Shown here piece by piece: positions 48,018 to 61,050 of a stretch of DNA of 64,000 bases (position 1 is its first letter; every line of letters starts with the position of its first letter). The DNA lies in contig NC_061774.1 in NCBI RefSeq assembly GCF_022458985.1, forward strand, positions 5,818,616-5,882,615. The letters run 5' to 3'. Source of the DNA: Mugil cephalus (lineage: Eukaryota; Chordata; Actinopteri; Mugiliformes; Mugilidae). The notes under the pieces were generated by a model, which ran no database searches, had not been told where the DNA came from, and saw only the letters and a program-made list of their open reading frames with translations. A program made the translations under genes and the position numbers.

Positions 48018-49421
48018 GTAACTTTTGGTTCTCATGTGTTCCTTACAGCTTCGTACCATTGAATTTGGACAAGTCAAAAGCTGCTGTCGCTTGTGATGTT
48101 TTTCCGGTTTGATGAAACTTTCCAAGGTACTGTAAACCATGCTGAAAGCACATGGCAGCCGTTATCCGTCTAACTGTCCATAAGCAGATTTTTTTTCTTA
48201 AGCTGCTAGAGGGCGCCACATGAACAAATCATCACACTGAGTTTCTACTGTTTAGTCTGTCCCGTTTAATATGCTGAAAGATAAATGATGTCTAAAAAAA
48301 CGCGAGTACAATTAATTCAATAAAATTCAACAGCTCTACGATATGCAGAAGAACAACTTTAACTCTCCGTCTTCTTCTTCATCATCATCTTTAGTAATGT
48401 AGTGTGGCAACCAACGTTAAAGCACATTACCGCCATCTACTGCGGAACGGTGTTAATTACCCCGTAAAATTCACTCAAAACATGGTCAATGTAAAATGTA
48501 CATTGATTTACTATCCACCTTCTATAAGATAAATTGCATAGCTGTAACAACCCCATTCTCCAGTATTTGTTTCATGTTTTCATTTTTCCAATCCCTTTTG
48601 TCCAAGCATTTTTTGAGAACACTATTTTGATACTGACATTATACATAAGCTGTCAATTCCACTGTTTAACAGTGATCCCACAAACCAGATATATTATTTG
48701 TTTGGATGTAGTATTTTACTTCGTCTTGATCGCAACATAGATGTCTTTAATTTATTTCACTTTCACCTGAATTGCAATACTATGTCTTCCTGTTTTTGGA
48801 CTTATTCCAGTTATAAGGTATGTCATAATGTTGCTCTTATATCCCTCATTTTTTAAATAAATAAATAAATTTACATTACATCTTCTTGTGTAAACATGTA
48901 AACATAACGCTACACATAAGACCGGTTTTTGCATTACATTAACACACCTTTCCTGGAACATAGCCTGTATATTCTGTTACTAAACAAATAGTTATACTGT
49001 GAACATTTGTACTCTCCCTGGCTCTTTTTTGGACATCCATGAACAATCTTCACAGTTCTTTTGCTATTTAAAATTAGACTTCTTGTTATATATTTATGAC
49101 CATTGCTTGTTATTTCTTATTGTTTACTGCGCCAAAATTACCATGAAAAATTCCTTGTGTGTGAGCATCAGTAGCAGTAAAACTGATAATGATTCTGTAT
49201 TAGCGACATGTTCGAACTTTTATTTTGATAAGATAAAGCGCCGCGTTTGAAGTTGTTCCGGGTTATTTTTCACACTATTACCTTTCCTTCCGGGTTAGAC
49301 CCGCTTCGAACTTCACAGAGCACAACAGAGGACTGGGGCGTTGTGTTTAGGCTGGTATTTATCTGATGTATTGTGAGAATAATTACTTTTAGTCGATCAC
49401 TTAAACTAACTACGCTGAGAC
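48018..49421. other. Spacer with repeat fragments and the bod1l1 promoter
   Basis: GAGGGCGCCAC at about 48208 and TACCGCCATCTACTG at about 48429 resemble ends of fish non-LTR elements. AAATAAATAAATAAAT lies near 48855. ETS-type TTCCGGGTT motifs at about 49256 and CTTCCGGG at about 49288 lie just upstream of the bod1l1 start codon. There is no TATA box and no gene in between. Confidence 0.45.
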
Positions 49422-52400
49422 ATGGCGGGTTTACCACCAGGAGACCCGCAGCTGGTCTCCATGATCGTCAGTCATCTGAAAACACAGGGTCTGTTCGACC
49501 AGTTCAGGAGGGACTGCCTGGCAGACGTTGATACGAAGGTAACGACTGAGAGCATCTTCATCATGGATGTTAGATTCAATTCATGAGAGTTTGGCTGCTG
49601 CTGCTGCTTCTCCTGATGGTGGTGGTGGTGAGTCAGGTTGAAACGTCAGTGTTTAGTTAAACATAAACTGCCTGCTCTATTTTATCCGTATCTTTGTTGA
49701 CTTGTGGCATTGCGGTAATGTCTTGGTTCCCAAAGCTACGTATCAATCGTGCATCCATGTCCTGTACAGTTATATTACTTTATTATTTCAGTCTGTGGCT
49801 GTGGCTAATTACTTCTACATTTTATTTACCCCTATATACCCCCAAAATCAACAACGGCTCCCAGATATGCTAAACATTCATTGCCTTTGCCTGTTCTTAA
49901 TGTTTTAATAAGTAACCCTTAAATGAAAAATGTATTTGTTACTACCTACACTTCTTCAAGGAATTAAAATCAACAAAAATGTACTGATTTGATTGGCTCC
50001 ATTCAAAAAAATAAATATGGAACATTTAGATTATTATGATGATATCCTCATGTCTTAAATAGTAGGGTCCTACCGCCAGTAAAGACATTTATGATTTGTT
50101 TTGTTTCTATGTATAGTCCTGTCAGTCAGTGTGTGTGTGCAGAAATTTCTAATAAAACCATTTGTTGTCTTTTGCAGCCAGCCTACTTAAACCTGAAGCA
50201 ACGAGTGGACAACTTTGTCTCTAATCATCTGTCTAATCACACATGGAGCCCTCATCTGAACAAGAACCAGTTGAGAAACAACATCCGGCAGCTTGTCCTT
50301 CAGTAAGTCAGAAACACTGTTGTTTTTCCACATTATGATGTTCTTTATGTAAGTTACCTAACTTTACAGTAATCTGTGTTCCTCAGATCCGGCATGCTGG
50401 AGCAGGGAGTGGACAGGATTGTGGCCCAGGTGGTGGATCCCAAAATCAACCATATCTTTAGGCCACAGGTGGAGAGGGTGGTCCGTGAATTTCTGTCACC
50501 TGGCAGCTGCTCTGAGGAGCCGCTGGCCCCTTTGCCTCCAGCAGAGACCAAACCAGACGCCAGCATTCCTGAGCAGGGTACGCATTATTTCACCCTTTTT
50601 TCGCGACTGCCATGTTTGATTGTTTGCTTGTTCTAAAGTAGGGGAATTCATTTCTTCAGGTTGCACGTGTCTCCTTGTGAAATATTTAATATAATATAAC
50701 TGAATGGCTTCTAATTTTGTTTACAGCTTCATCATCAGCTCCGTCTACCGTTGCATCCAGCAGCGCCATGTCCATCCTGGACACCATAACCACACTAAAC
50801 CAGGAGGCCAGTGTCAGGGCCAGTTCAGTAACCGAGAGAGGACGTAAAGGCCAAGCTTCGGATGACCCCATGCAGCAGATGGAGGAGGGCGAGCTGGACA
50901 TGAGTCTTGATGAATGTGACATACAGCTCGACGGGAAGGATTATGAAGATGCAGAGGAAGCCAAGCTCGCAACAGGAGAGGAGGCGTTAGTGTTCAGGAC
51001 CGAGGACCCGCAGGAACAAATGGATCTGGGGAAAGAGGAGTTAACAGAGGAGGTGAAAATGGAAGAGGAGGAGTCAGAAACTCAGGGGAAAATAGAGGAG
51101 GAGAAGGACAACCCTGTGAGCAAAATTATTGGAAAGCAATCAGAAGAGAGGCATGAGGATGATCAACTGAAATCCACAAGCCAGGCCAAGCAGAAAGCCA
51201 GAGAGAGGATAAAAGAAGGTGAGCTGCTGTATCCTTTGTGTTTGTCCAAATGTGGTGAAAAATAACAAAAAAAGTCAAACCTGGTGTGTGTTTGTGCTAC
51301 AGAATACTCTTTGGAGGACTCTGACCTGGACGGCCTGAGCGACATCACAGTGAGCTCCGTCCACACCAGCGACCTGTCGTCATTTGACGGGGAAAGTGAG
51401 GATGATGCTCTGGCCTCTGATTCTTCTGAAGAAGGGGAGCTTCCGCCAGACGGTCCGTGGCAGCAGAATCAGATTTGGTTTGACCAGCTTTGTCTGGATG
51501 ATGGAGTTAATGTAATTTTGTGTGTGTGTATTTTTTTTTCCCCCCAAGATGAAGGCGAGTGGACAGAAAACAGACAGGATGGTGGAGACACTGCAGATGA
51601 AGACAGGGAGCGGAAACCACGCCGCAAGGCCTATGTTCACAAACCCTTCCTCTACTCCCGTTACTATAGCGACTCGGATGATGAGATCACTGTGGAGGAA
51701 CGTCGCAGATCTGCGGTGAGTCAGTTATTTTTTTTCTACAGCTAAAAGCAGAGATTTACATCAGTAGACAAATGAAAGCTTAATAATGAACTATAATGTA
51801 ATGAAGATGTATTATCCATAATGTATATGTGTCGTCACAGGCAAAGGACAAAGAGGAAAGGCTGCTCAAGAGACAACAGAACAGAGAGAGGATGGAGGAG
51901 AAACGGAAACAGAAAGCAGTGCAGGCAGAAGAACAAGGTTGGACTTGAATATGACTTTACTGTGTTTTTCTTTTATGTTCCTTCTTGCTGCGTACACCGT
52001 GTTACGCCCAGTCTAGGGCTCTGGGACGTAGCATAAGAAGGCCCCATCTTCTCCTAGTTCCAAGTAGCCACAAGGACAAAAGGTGTCAACAAACAAAATG
52101 ATTCTAAATGAAAAACAGCCAAAGTCTAACCTATGGCCCACACTGATCTACATACAGAGACGGGGGGGGGGGTTATCTTGGAAATATCCGTGTGTGCTCT
52201 TAACTGTCACATCATGCATGATATTTTGAGGATTTGAGGATTTTGTCTGAGTACAGCAACCAAAATTATTAAATGAGTTAAAGTTTGGGCTTGAATACCC
52301 TAAAGTCAAATTTCATCATCTTCCTCCTTGATCCACTTGGAACCGTCTGAATTGTTACTAACTTGCATAAGCACAATAGAGCTTGCACAAGATTGTTGGG

Positions 52401-55400
52401 TTTCATGGCTTAAAAACAAGAGCAGTGTGTGTGTGTACTGAAGTTTAAATGTTAAATGGAAATGCCACTGTTTTTCAGTCTTGTGGGCCATCCTTATTTC
52501 ATAAAATGATCTCCTACAGGTTTCAAATCTTGCAGAAATATTTCACCAACACTGATTAAGTACAAATCGAAGAACATTCTGTAGTGATTCCGACTTTGTT
52601 AATCTTTTTACACACTTGTTTGAACAACTGGTTGTTTTGCTGCCGCCATGTTTTAATCCCTCTTGGAAGCCTGATGTTTGTGTGATTTTAAAATCTCTTC
52701 TGATTGCGCCTGTCTGTAGTGAATGAGGTGCATTTTTGTTGTGAGTGTTATTCTGTTATTCTGATTATTGGTGGAAATGTAGCAAGACTTTATCTTGGAA
52801 ATATCTGTGTGTGCACCTAACTGTCACATCATGCATCATTTTCTCAATGCCTGTCACAGAGCACAAAAAACAAAAAAGTGGAGACTCTGGCGGGCAGGAT
52901 GGCCCCAGAGCCAAGGAGGCCCGCAAAGAGAGGAAAGTCCTGGAGAAGAAAATGGCGCTCAGCAGGAGGAGGAAACTAGACTCAAGGTGCGTCATCCCAC
53001 AGAATAAATTCATGCAGCAGCCGCTGATCACCATCACATGTTCTTTAAGTGTATGTTTCAACTTCACCTTTCAGGAAAGAGGGAGATTCTTCAAGCAAGA
53101 AGAAAGGAGACCCAGCAGACATGCACAAGAAAGCTGTATGTCAAAGCTGATGTCAATAATGTAGCAGCAGGCTTGTCCTTGGTTTGTAATGCATGTTTTT
53201 GTGTTTTGTTATTTTTAATTTAGGAAGTGAAAACTGCCCCCTCAAAGACCACACAGCCTAAACTGATCAGACACGTTTCTGAATCAGCGTCTTCTGATGA
53301 GAGGCACCGGAGAACGAGCGGCAGCGTCTCAGAAGATTCCAGTGACACGAAGAAGCTGTGCGACAAAGGCCGGACACACTCCTTCATCTTGGACTTGGAG
53401 CAAGGCTCCCAGGAGGCTCTCAAACAACGTTCAGTCGGGAAGTTTGACCGTTTATCACGCAAGGAGCTTCACCCTAAAGAACGCAAAGACAAAGAGCGCA
53501 GCTTGTCCGATGAACGTGCCAAGCTCAAACAAAAACTGGAGAAAAAATCCGAACATCAGACGGATGAATCCCAGCAGAAAGAATTCATGGCTGGTAAAGT
53601 ATCCTCTGAAGAGAAGGGTGAGAAGAAGCCTAAAGTTAAAAGTGAGAAGAAGGTGGCAGGCGGTGCAAGGGAAGGAAAGGTTTCCCTGTCTGAAGGTGTT
53701 GCTGAAGAGGGAGGCTCTAAAGATGCCAAGAAGGTAAAGGCTGTATCTGCAGAGGCTGTCAAAGCAGAAAAGGACAAGGAGAAGGATAAGAGCAGGGAAA
53801 AGGACAAAGATAAAATCAAAGAAAAGGAAAAGGCGAAAGGAGAGAAGCCTAAAAGTGATTTCAAACCGCTGCTTCGCCCAGATTCTGGAGGCTCCTCAGA
53901 GGATCGATCTGACATGGAGCCTGGTTCAGACAGCAGCAAGAAGAAAGAGAAACACTCCAAGGAACTCCTGAAGAGGTCAAAGAGTCACTCTGAGGACAGG
54001 CCAGGAGACAAACCCAAGTCTAAGACCGATAGTGAGAAGGAAAAGACCAAAGCAGATCTAGACAGCCAGAAGGTGAACAAGTCGAGCTCTGAAACGGACA
54101 AAGACCCGAAAAGGGTTAAGCCAACAGAAAAGGGAAAAATCCTCGAAAAATCTAAATCTAAATCCAAAGATGAGGCAAAGACTCCATTGTTGTCAAAGAC
54201 GGAAAAGAAAGTTCAGATTCCAGAAGTCAAAAGTGCAGCAGGTGCTTGCATCACCAAACCTGAAGCAACAAAGGAGAAGAAAAAAGAGGCCAATGCTAAA
54301 GAACCGCGGAAACTCTCTGAAGAGCCTTCACAGGACAAGATGGACATTAAAACTGCAAAGAAAAAACTGGAGAAGAAAGAGAAGGTTTCAGAAAAGAAAG
54401 ATGACAGCCAGGAGGAGAAGAAAGCACCGAGAGAAGACAAACTGGAAAAGTCCGATAAATCCTCAAAGTCTTCGGTTTCTTCTCTGAGCCTCGAGGCGGA
54501 CGAGCCACCAAAGAAACAAGCGCTTCTCCAAGACACGAGCACAGACTCTGAACCCGTCACCACCACCGTCACCACCTCCTTCTCAGACGACACCTGCGAC
54601 GCTTTGAGTGACATCACCCCTGAGCCACCCGAAGGTGAGACGGAGGCCCGGCTCAGCGAGATGCCGGCTGTGCCCGCTGAGGCCGACGCCCTGCTCACTC
54701 TTATGGACGTCTGCACTTCAGCGGAGGCAAGACTTCCACCCGAGAGCGTCAGAGAGGACGTGGCACCTGAGATGGAGCTTCACGAGGCAAGACTTCCACC
54801 TGAGGAGCTTCAAGAGGTAGTGACCGCTGAGATGGAGCTTCAAGAGGCTGACATGAAGATGAAAGAAGCAGCTCTGACGCTGCTCTCCATGGATCCTGAT
54901 AGTACAGTGCCTTCCGGCTTAATTTGCCAAGACACAAGGGAGGAATCGGTGGTGGATGTGTCTTCCCCACAGCCGATGGAAACTCCCGCAGCTGAAGAGG
55001 AGCAGCAGATTCCTGCTATGGAAGTGGAGACGGCTACGGAAACCGAGGAGTTCATGGCCACTGAGCCGTCACCAGTTTCACCGCAACAAACTGCTGAGCT
55101 TGAGGATAAAAGTATTTCAGGTCGGTGGAAAATGGCTAAATGTTTATTAATCAGAAGGTTTCTGTTGTTTTTTAAAAACAAAAAAAAACGTAGTTTGCGT
55201 CTGTTTACAGAAAAGTCTGAAAGCTCGGACAGAGAAGTGGACGCATCACAGGGTGAAGCTTCAGAGACGCTTCCTCCACAGGTACATGTCACGTTTGCTT
55301 TGTCACATCTGTGGACATGCAGACTGATCGAAATATATTTAAAACAAACAAAGAATTGGCTTTTTACCAATGTGTTGTTCTCCAATAGGAGGAAGACGCC

Positions 55401-58400
55401 GCCTCAAACAACAGTCAGACTCCTTTAGACGAAGAAGAAATAAAAAGTTCGGAAATTCCTCCTGAAGCTCAGCCAGACGAGGAACTGGCAGCACCAGCTG
55501 AAAAAGGTACACTTTATAACTTCCCAGTATATTGATTTACCATATTATCGATCAGCCATAACATTATGTCCGCTGACAGGTGAGATGAATAATGCTGATT
55601 GTCTGGTTAGTACCTTCTCAGTGGGTGGAATATATCAAGTAGCAAGTGAAGATTTAGTTCTTAAAGTTGATATTTGAAGCAGGAAAAGAGCTTCTAAAAT
55701 AAAATATTTGAGCGGCTTTGGCAAGTGCCAGATTGTGATGGCTACACAACTGTGTCAGAGCGTGTCCAGAACTGCAGCTCTTGTGTGGTGTTCCCAGTCA
55801 GCAGCGGTTAGTACATGTGATCCAACGAAGGAAACCAAGCAAGCATCTGTGGGGTGTGCTGGGCAAACAAGTTTAGTCCATGGAGGCCAAAGCTCGCAAC
55901 TTGCAGGACTTGAAGGATCTGCTGCTCATGTCTTGGTGCCAGATACCACAGCACAATTTCAGAGGTCTAGTGGAGTCCAAGCCTCGACGGCTCAGGACTG
56001 TTTTGGTGGCAAAAGGGGACCTGCACCATAGGAAGGAAGGAATAGTAAAGTTGTCGTAATGCTGTGGCTGATGGGTGCATGGAACTGTTGTTTATTCAGC
56101 TTGTGGTGATGTATCCTGCTCATATGACTTATTATTTTAGCTGCAGATGTGGCTGTGACCGAAGCAGAAGAGCCCAGTGGGAGCAAAGAGGACGGCACAG
56201 ATCCCATCGTATCTGACACAACTGAGCTAGTGTCAGAAATCTCCAGTGAGCAAAGTAAGAACTAAAAAAAAAACCTTGAAAATGAAATGAATCCAATGAT
56301 TTTATTTAACTCTGCGTCATTTCATTAAGTTCAAACAGAGCCAGCGGCTGCAGTCACGACAACAAGCCCCCAGGTAAGTTCAGATTTACGCTGCACTCAA
56401 AGACATTTGAACAGTTTCTGTTTTGTGCAACTGAAACTCAGTCATCTCATTTTGAACTATAGACAGAGGACGACGTCGGGGAGGAGAACCAGGCCGGGAT
56501 GGAAATCGACAACAGTAAGTTAATTCTCTTCCCACTCATAGACAGGGACACGTGTCTCAATCTAAACACTCTTAACGTCTTTTCACCACTAGGTGAAGCT
56601 GAGAGTAAGACAGCAGAGGAAGAAAACGTTTCCACTGAGAAAGGTGATCCGGAAACTGTAAGTGTTCAGCCGCTTCCCATCATTTTCAAGTCACAATTCT
56701 GTCATTATTATTGAAAATTTCGCTATTACACACATTACCTCACATACTTTATTGATAACATTTTCTTTAGATGGAAATCTGTGTTCCAGACCAGACTGAA
56801 GAGGTCAAAGAAAGTGAACCTGAGGCTAAACTAGTCAAACAGATCAGTGAGTAAAGATTCTTTTTGTTTTTAATTATTCACATTGATTCATTTTGCTCAG
56901 GTCTAATCTATATTAATGAGCTACACTGTTACTTCTGTATATTTTGTAGGTCTGCTAAGTAAGTTTTTAAAGTTTGTGCTGTCATCATTTTTCATTGTTT
57001 ATTTAAAAAGGACAAATACAGAAAAAATTAATGCTGTTCTAAAATAAAAGCAACTGCCTGTAACAAGTAAATAAGCAAATAAAGAACAAGTTTAACATGA
57101 GCTCATGGGTCATTTTTATATGTTTCCTCCAGTGTAGGTGTTGTCTCTCGTGCAGTTATTCTCCCTCACTGGTGTTTCCATGTATTTCTCAGGTAACGCC
57201 TCTAGCACAGACAGCCAGGAAGATGAGAAGGGCTCAGACCTGTCAGGAAAGGTACGTCCCGACAACACGTCTGTCCATACAATGAGGACACTTCTGAACT
57301 TTCATGCTAACGCTCTCACTTTTTTGTGTTTTGCAGGAAGAGAAGACAGAGGGACGAGGAAGACGCAAACGGAAGCTGTCCACTCAAAAAGCTGCAGCCG
57401 TGAAAGAATCTGGTACAGCAGCTGAGATGATTCAAAGATTGTTCATGTTTGTTTGTGTGACTTAGAAATAAAAAAAAACTCTATTAATCAGGTAGATAAA
57501 GATATAAGGTGGTTATGTTTCAGTGAGTTACTACCATTTGTTGATGAGCGACTCATGACTCACTGCCTTAGTGTGACTTTTGACTCACGATCAAATTTAA
57601 TAATGTGCTGATTTCTATTTTTAAACACATCAGGTGATGAGAAGGACGAAAAGGAGAGTAAAGAGCAGCTATCTGCTGAGGTAAACGCTCCCTCTTTCTT
57701 TTCATATCTGACACACATTTTGTGAATAAAAGTCTTTGTGTGATGTGACTTTTCTCACAGACTCTTTCTCTTCAGGAAGCTGAGCAGGAGAAGGCTGTAG
57801 AAGTGAAAACGCCTCGCAGGGGGCGGTCATCCAGAGCCACGGAGGAGGCAGAGAAGGACCAATCGAAAGAACCGGAGAAACCAGAGGAGACTCCGAGCCG
57901 TAGAGGAAGACGTTCAGGAGCTGCAGCCAAAGACGCCACAGCTGGTAGAAAGACCTTTTTAAATGAGCTAAATGTTTGTGGTTAATGTGTAAAGCTGCAG
58001 GAGGACATGTGCTGATGAGTATAGAATAATAATGTAATGTTTTTATTTTGTTTTTAACCTTCAGATGCTCAGAACAAGTCTGAGGACAGCGCCGATAACG
58101 GTTCATCCCTGACACCAGCGGAGAAAGACGATGAGGTGTGTTAGGAAACACCTGGATATGTAACAGCTTTGTGCTGCTTTTTTTCAAAGCCATGTGTCTT
58201 TGCAAGTAGTCAAATTGCTTAATTAGCACCGAGAACTCAACTGACGCCACGTAGTGACCGTACTAGATGTGAAGAACGTTTTATATTTTCCATTTTCTCA
58301 GAGAGCTGAGGAGGACAGTGAACCAAATCAAAGTTGTGAGCGGGGAAGTGAGGTCAATCTGTCATCTCCTGGTCCAGAGGAAAGTGAAGGGGCGGAAAGA

Positions 58401-61050
58401 TCAGACTCCAAAGAGACTGCTGATACATGTAAGTCCTTTTAATGTGAATCATATAAATGCACTGTACTTCTTTTTTTCTTTAAATGCACAAGTGTGCCAG
58501 CACATCTGCAGATGAGACTACGATGAATCGTATTTAACTTCCAGGTGAACCAGCAGAGAAGAGACAGAAACCTGAGGAAGTGGAAGAACCTGTAGAGGTG
58601 AGATTAGTTTTGTCTCAGTCTGCAGCTGTTCGCACTTTTGTCCGATTTTGCTTTGCTTTAGCAAACTTTATCCAAATTCTTATTTGTGCCTCTCGATGTG
58701 TGTTATCCTGCAGGAACCCCAGACTCAGGAGGAGCTGAAGGAAAGCGATGAACAGGAGCAAAGCAGCCAGCAGCCTGATCAAGACAGCGGTGAGACAGCG
58801 CACGCAAACTCAAATATCTGGTCTTAGACCAAAGCATCAGATGTGTAGTTAGAACATCTTAAATACATAAAGAACCCTGGACGTTGTCTGATTGGAAGCT
58901 TTCTATACATTTATCTTTGTTCCAGGCTGCTCTCCTTCAGTGGTCCAGTCAGAGGGTGTTGAGGATGGAAAAGAGGAGAGCAGCAGTGAGAAGAAGGCAG
59001 ATGAAGTAGGTTGGGATTGAAATGAAATGAAAAGAAATAATCACTCATGTTCAGTGTGAATACATATGGTTGTACCAACCTGCCACAGCATGCATTTACT
59101 ATTTTATTATCATTCAAATACAATAGTGCTTAACATTTAAATGCTGTGGCATTAGACTTAAGTATTTGTTCCTCTCCAGACTGAGGAGGAGCAACAGCAA
59201 GAGGACCAGGAGACCAGTCCAAAGAGACCTGCTCGGAGGGGACGGCCACTGAAGGCTGCAGCTACAGAGGACTCAGGTGAGGACATTTAAAATGCAATGT
59301 GTCAAATTAAAACAGAAATCTCTCTTTGAAATGAGCAGCATTTAAATGTGTACTTTTAATATTTACTTCAAATTGGAAGGTAGAACATGCACGAGTGGCT
59401 GATATTATTTTACATTCAAGAGCTGCACCTTTAGAAAAAAACAGCTTGACGGACCTGAAACACCGAACCTTTGGTTGCTGTGACCTCCTGTCGTATTCCC
59501 CACAGAGAAAAAAGACAAAAAGGCAGAAGAGAAAGAAGGTGAGCAGAATGATGAAGAGGAGGAGGACGGTGACAAAGAAGAGGGGGAAAAAGGAACCGCA
59601 ACCAGAGCTACGACACGGTTAGCATCTCGTCTGGAGGCTGAAAGGTAACGTGAGAGTTCTTTAGTGGTCAAAAGTGTGAACAAGTGCGCAGAGTTCTGAC
59701 TGAAACTCTGTTGAAAGCTGTGTTGTCAGAAAACCCACATTTCATATGAAATCATTTCATCGCTCTACTGGTGATAAATCAGTGTCGTTATTTTAATTAT
59801 TTTTGACTGTTTGCAGCTTGAATCACCAAAAAGCGTCTTCACAGTCACACCATATCAAAAAGATATTATTTAGTCTTAACGCAACAGTTTTTTCTTTTTC
59901 CTTTTTCATATTTGGTTTTACTGTTCCTCAGAAACAAGCCAAGTAAACCCTCCACCCGGGCAAGTCGACAGAACGGCAAAGAGGAGGCCACAGCGGGAAC
60001 ACGGTGAGTTTGCCTGAAGGACGTTCAGCAGAATGAGTGAGAATGAGTGATCTTAATACGAGACAAACCGAACAGAAGAGAACGTTTCACCAAACGTTTT
60101 CCCAGAATCTCCAAAGATTTCTGAGCTGCTGGCTCCCAAAGTAGAAATCATACGACCTTATCACAGTCTGAACATATTTAAAAGTAGGTAAACCGCTGTA
60201 GTGACTCCAAAAAAACCACTGTATGTAATTATTTTTTATTTTATTTAGAGTGTAGTATAATTTATATATGTAATTATATGACATAATTTCACAGCCACAA
60301 AAACACATTTAAATTATGATAAACGATCACAACTTGGTCCATCATAATAAATATGTAGCTTTTTTTTTTAATTCAAGGCATTTTGCATAAATGAAAACAA
60401 TTATTTATTAGTTAATCAACAAATCCTAATTTTTCGGTTTCAGACCATAAATTCAGTTTAAGTAAATTTTCGAACCACTTTTGTTTGATAATACAATATA
60501 CCTAAAATCCATTTTTCTGTTAATATTTATCTATGGATAACTTTCTGCCAAATTAATCTATAACTAACTTTAATTACGTCTTTTAAATTTCCATGTGTTT
60601 GCTGCTTCCCGTCTCAGCTTAAAGTTCTCAGGGTAGAAACACAGAATACAGCTTCTCTTTGACAAACACACCTCTCCTCAACCCCTACTTTTTTAACGTA
60701 TCCAACCTGATTTATTACTATGACTGTGAAATGAGTGACTGTGTATGAGAATACATAAATATAGATATAAACTGTCTCTTAAATCTTTAGTTTTTTCTTA
60801 AATTTAAATTTAACAACAATCGGATTTTTGCTGCAACTCCTTTTCACAAATAACTTTCCAATTAACGTGAACTTGCCAATTAGACAAATGCACCAACACT
60901 TGCCTCTTGTTTCCCTCCTGCAGCGGGACGAGGGGCCAGGCGGCGGCGGCGGCGAAGGGGGGCCGCAAACGGGAGGCCAGCCCTCCTGCGGTGCGAACGA
61001 GGGCAGGACAGAAATCAGAGGAGCCCCCTTCCAAGAGAGCCAAGCGCTAA
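49422..61050 (+). CDS. bod1l1: Biorientation of chromosomes in cell division 1-like 1, 1718 aa, 30 exons
   Basis: BOD1L1 is a Shg1-domain protein linked to SET1/COMPASS that protects stalled replication forks. Exons: 49422-49538, 50178-50302, 50387-50577, 50727-51218, 51303-51452, 51549-51715, 51841-51937, 52860-52986, 53075-53135, 53224-55120, 55211-55281, 55389-55506, 56141-56254, 56330-56373, 56463-56514, 56593-56657, 56771-56846, 57193-57251, 57337-57412, 57634-57680, 57776-57944, 58065-58135, 58302-58428, 58545-58597, 58714-58789, 58926-59005, 59180-59276, 59506-59644, 59932-60003, 60924-61050; phases close. The BOD1/Shg1 domain is at residues 4-140 (PPGDPQLVSMIVSHLK, FRRDCLADVDTKPAY, SGMLEQGVDRIVAQVVDPKI). 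The 1897-bp exon 10 encodes Lys/Glu-rich disordered sequence. The C-terminal half has AT-hook-like motifs (GRGRRKRK, RRGRSSR, SRRGRRSG, RRGRPLK) and ends PPSKRAKR. Human BOD1L1 is 3051 aa, so this protein is much shorter, mainly in the middle. Confidence 0.94.
52172..52849 (+). repeat. Pair of ~58-bp direct repeats in bod1l1 intron 7
   Basis: TTATCTTGGAAATATCNGTG, then TAACTGTCACATCATGCAT, occurs at 52172-52230 and again at 52791-52849, about 90 percent alike. The second copy ends 10 bases before the exon-8 acceptor. Confidence 0.8.
55548..56040 (+). mobile_element. Internally deleted Tc1-like transposon in bod1l1 intron 12
   Basis: The element opens with GATCAGCCATAACATTATG, the end of an abundant fish Tc1-type element. 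It keeps the N-terminal HTH region (GKCQIVMATQLCQSVSRTAA) and the C-terminal end (RNLQDLKDLLLMSWCQIPQH, FRGLVESKPRR) of the transposase but lacks the catalytic middle. The 107-codon ORF at 55708-56031 is this relic, not a host exon. Confidence 0.88.

Noticed and set aside
48142-49250. Small ORFs in the spacer after the tRNA
   Set aside because: They are AT-rich, overlap simple repeats and LINE-like ends, and match no family or splice pattern.
53556-54716. Minus-strand ORFs under the large bod1l1 exon
   Set aside because: They are Ser/Phe/Leu-rich antisense translations of Lys/Glu repeats, not genes.
55708-56031. 107-codon ORF inside bod1l1 intron 12
   Set aside because: It is the remnant of a Tc1-type transposase (HTH and C-terminal pieces), not a host exon.
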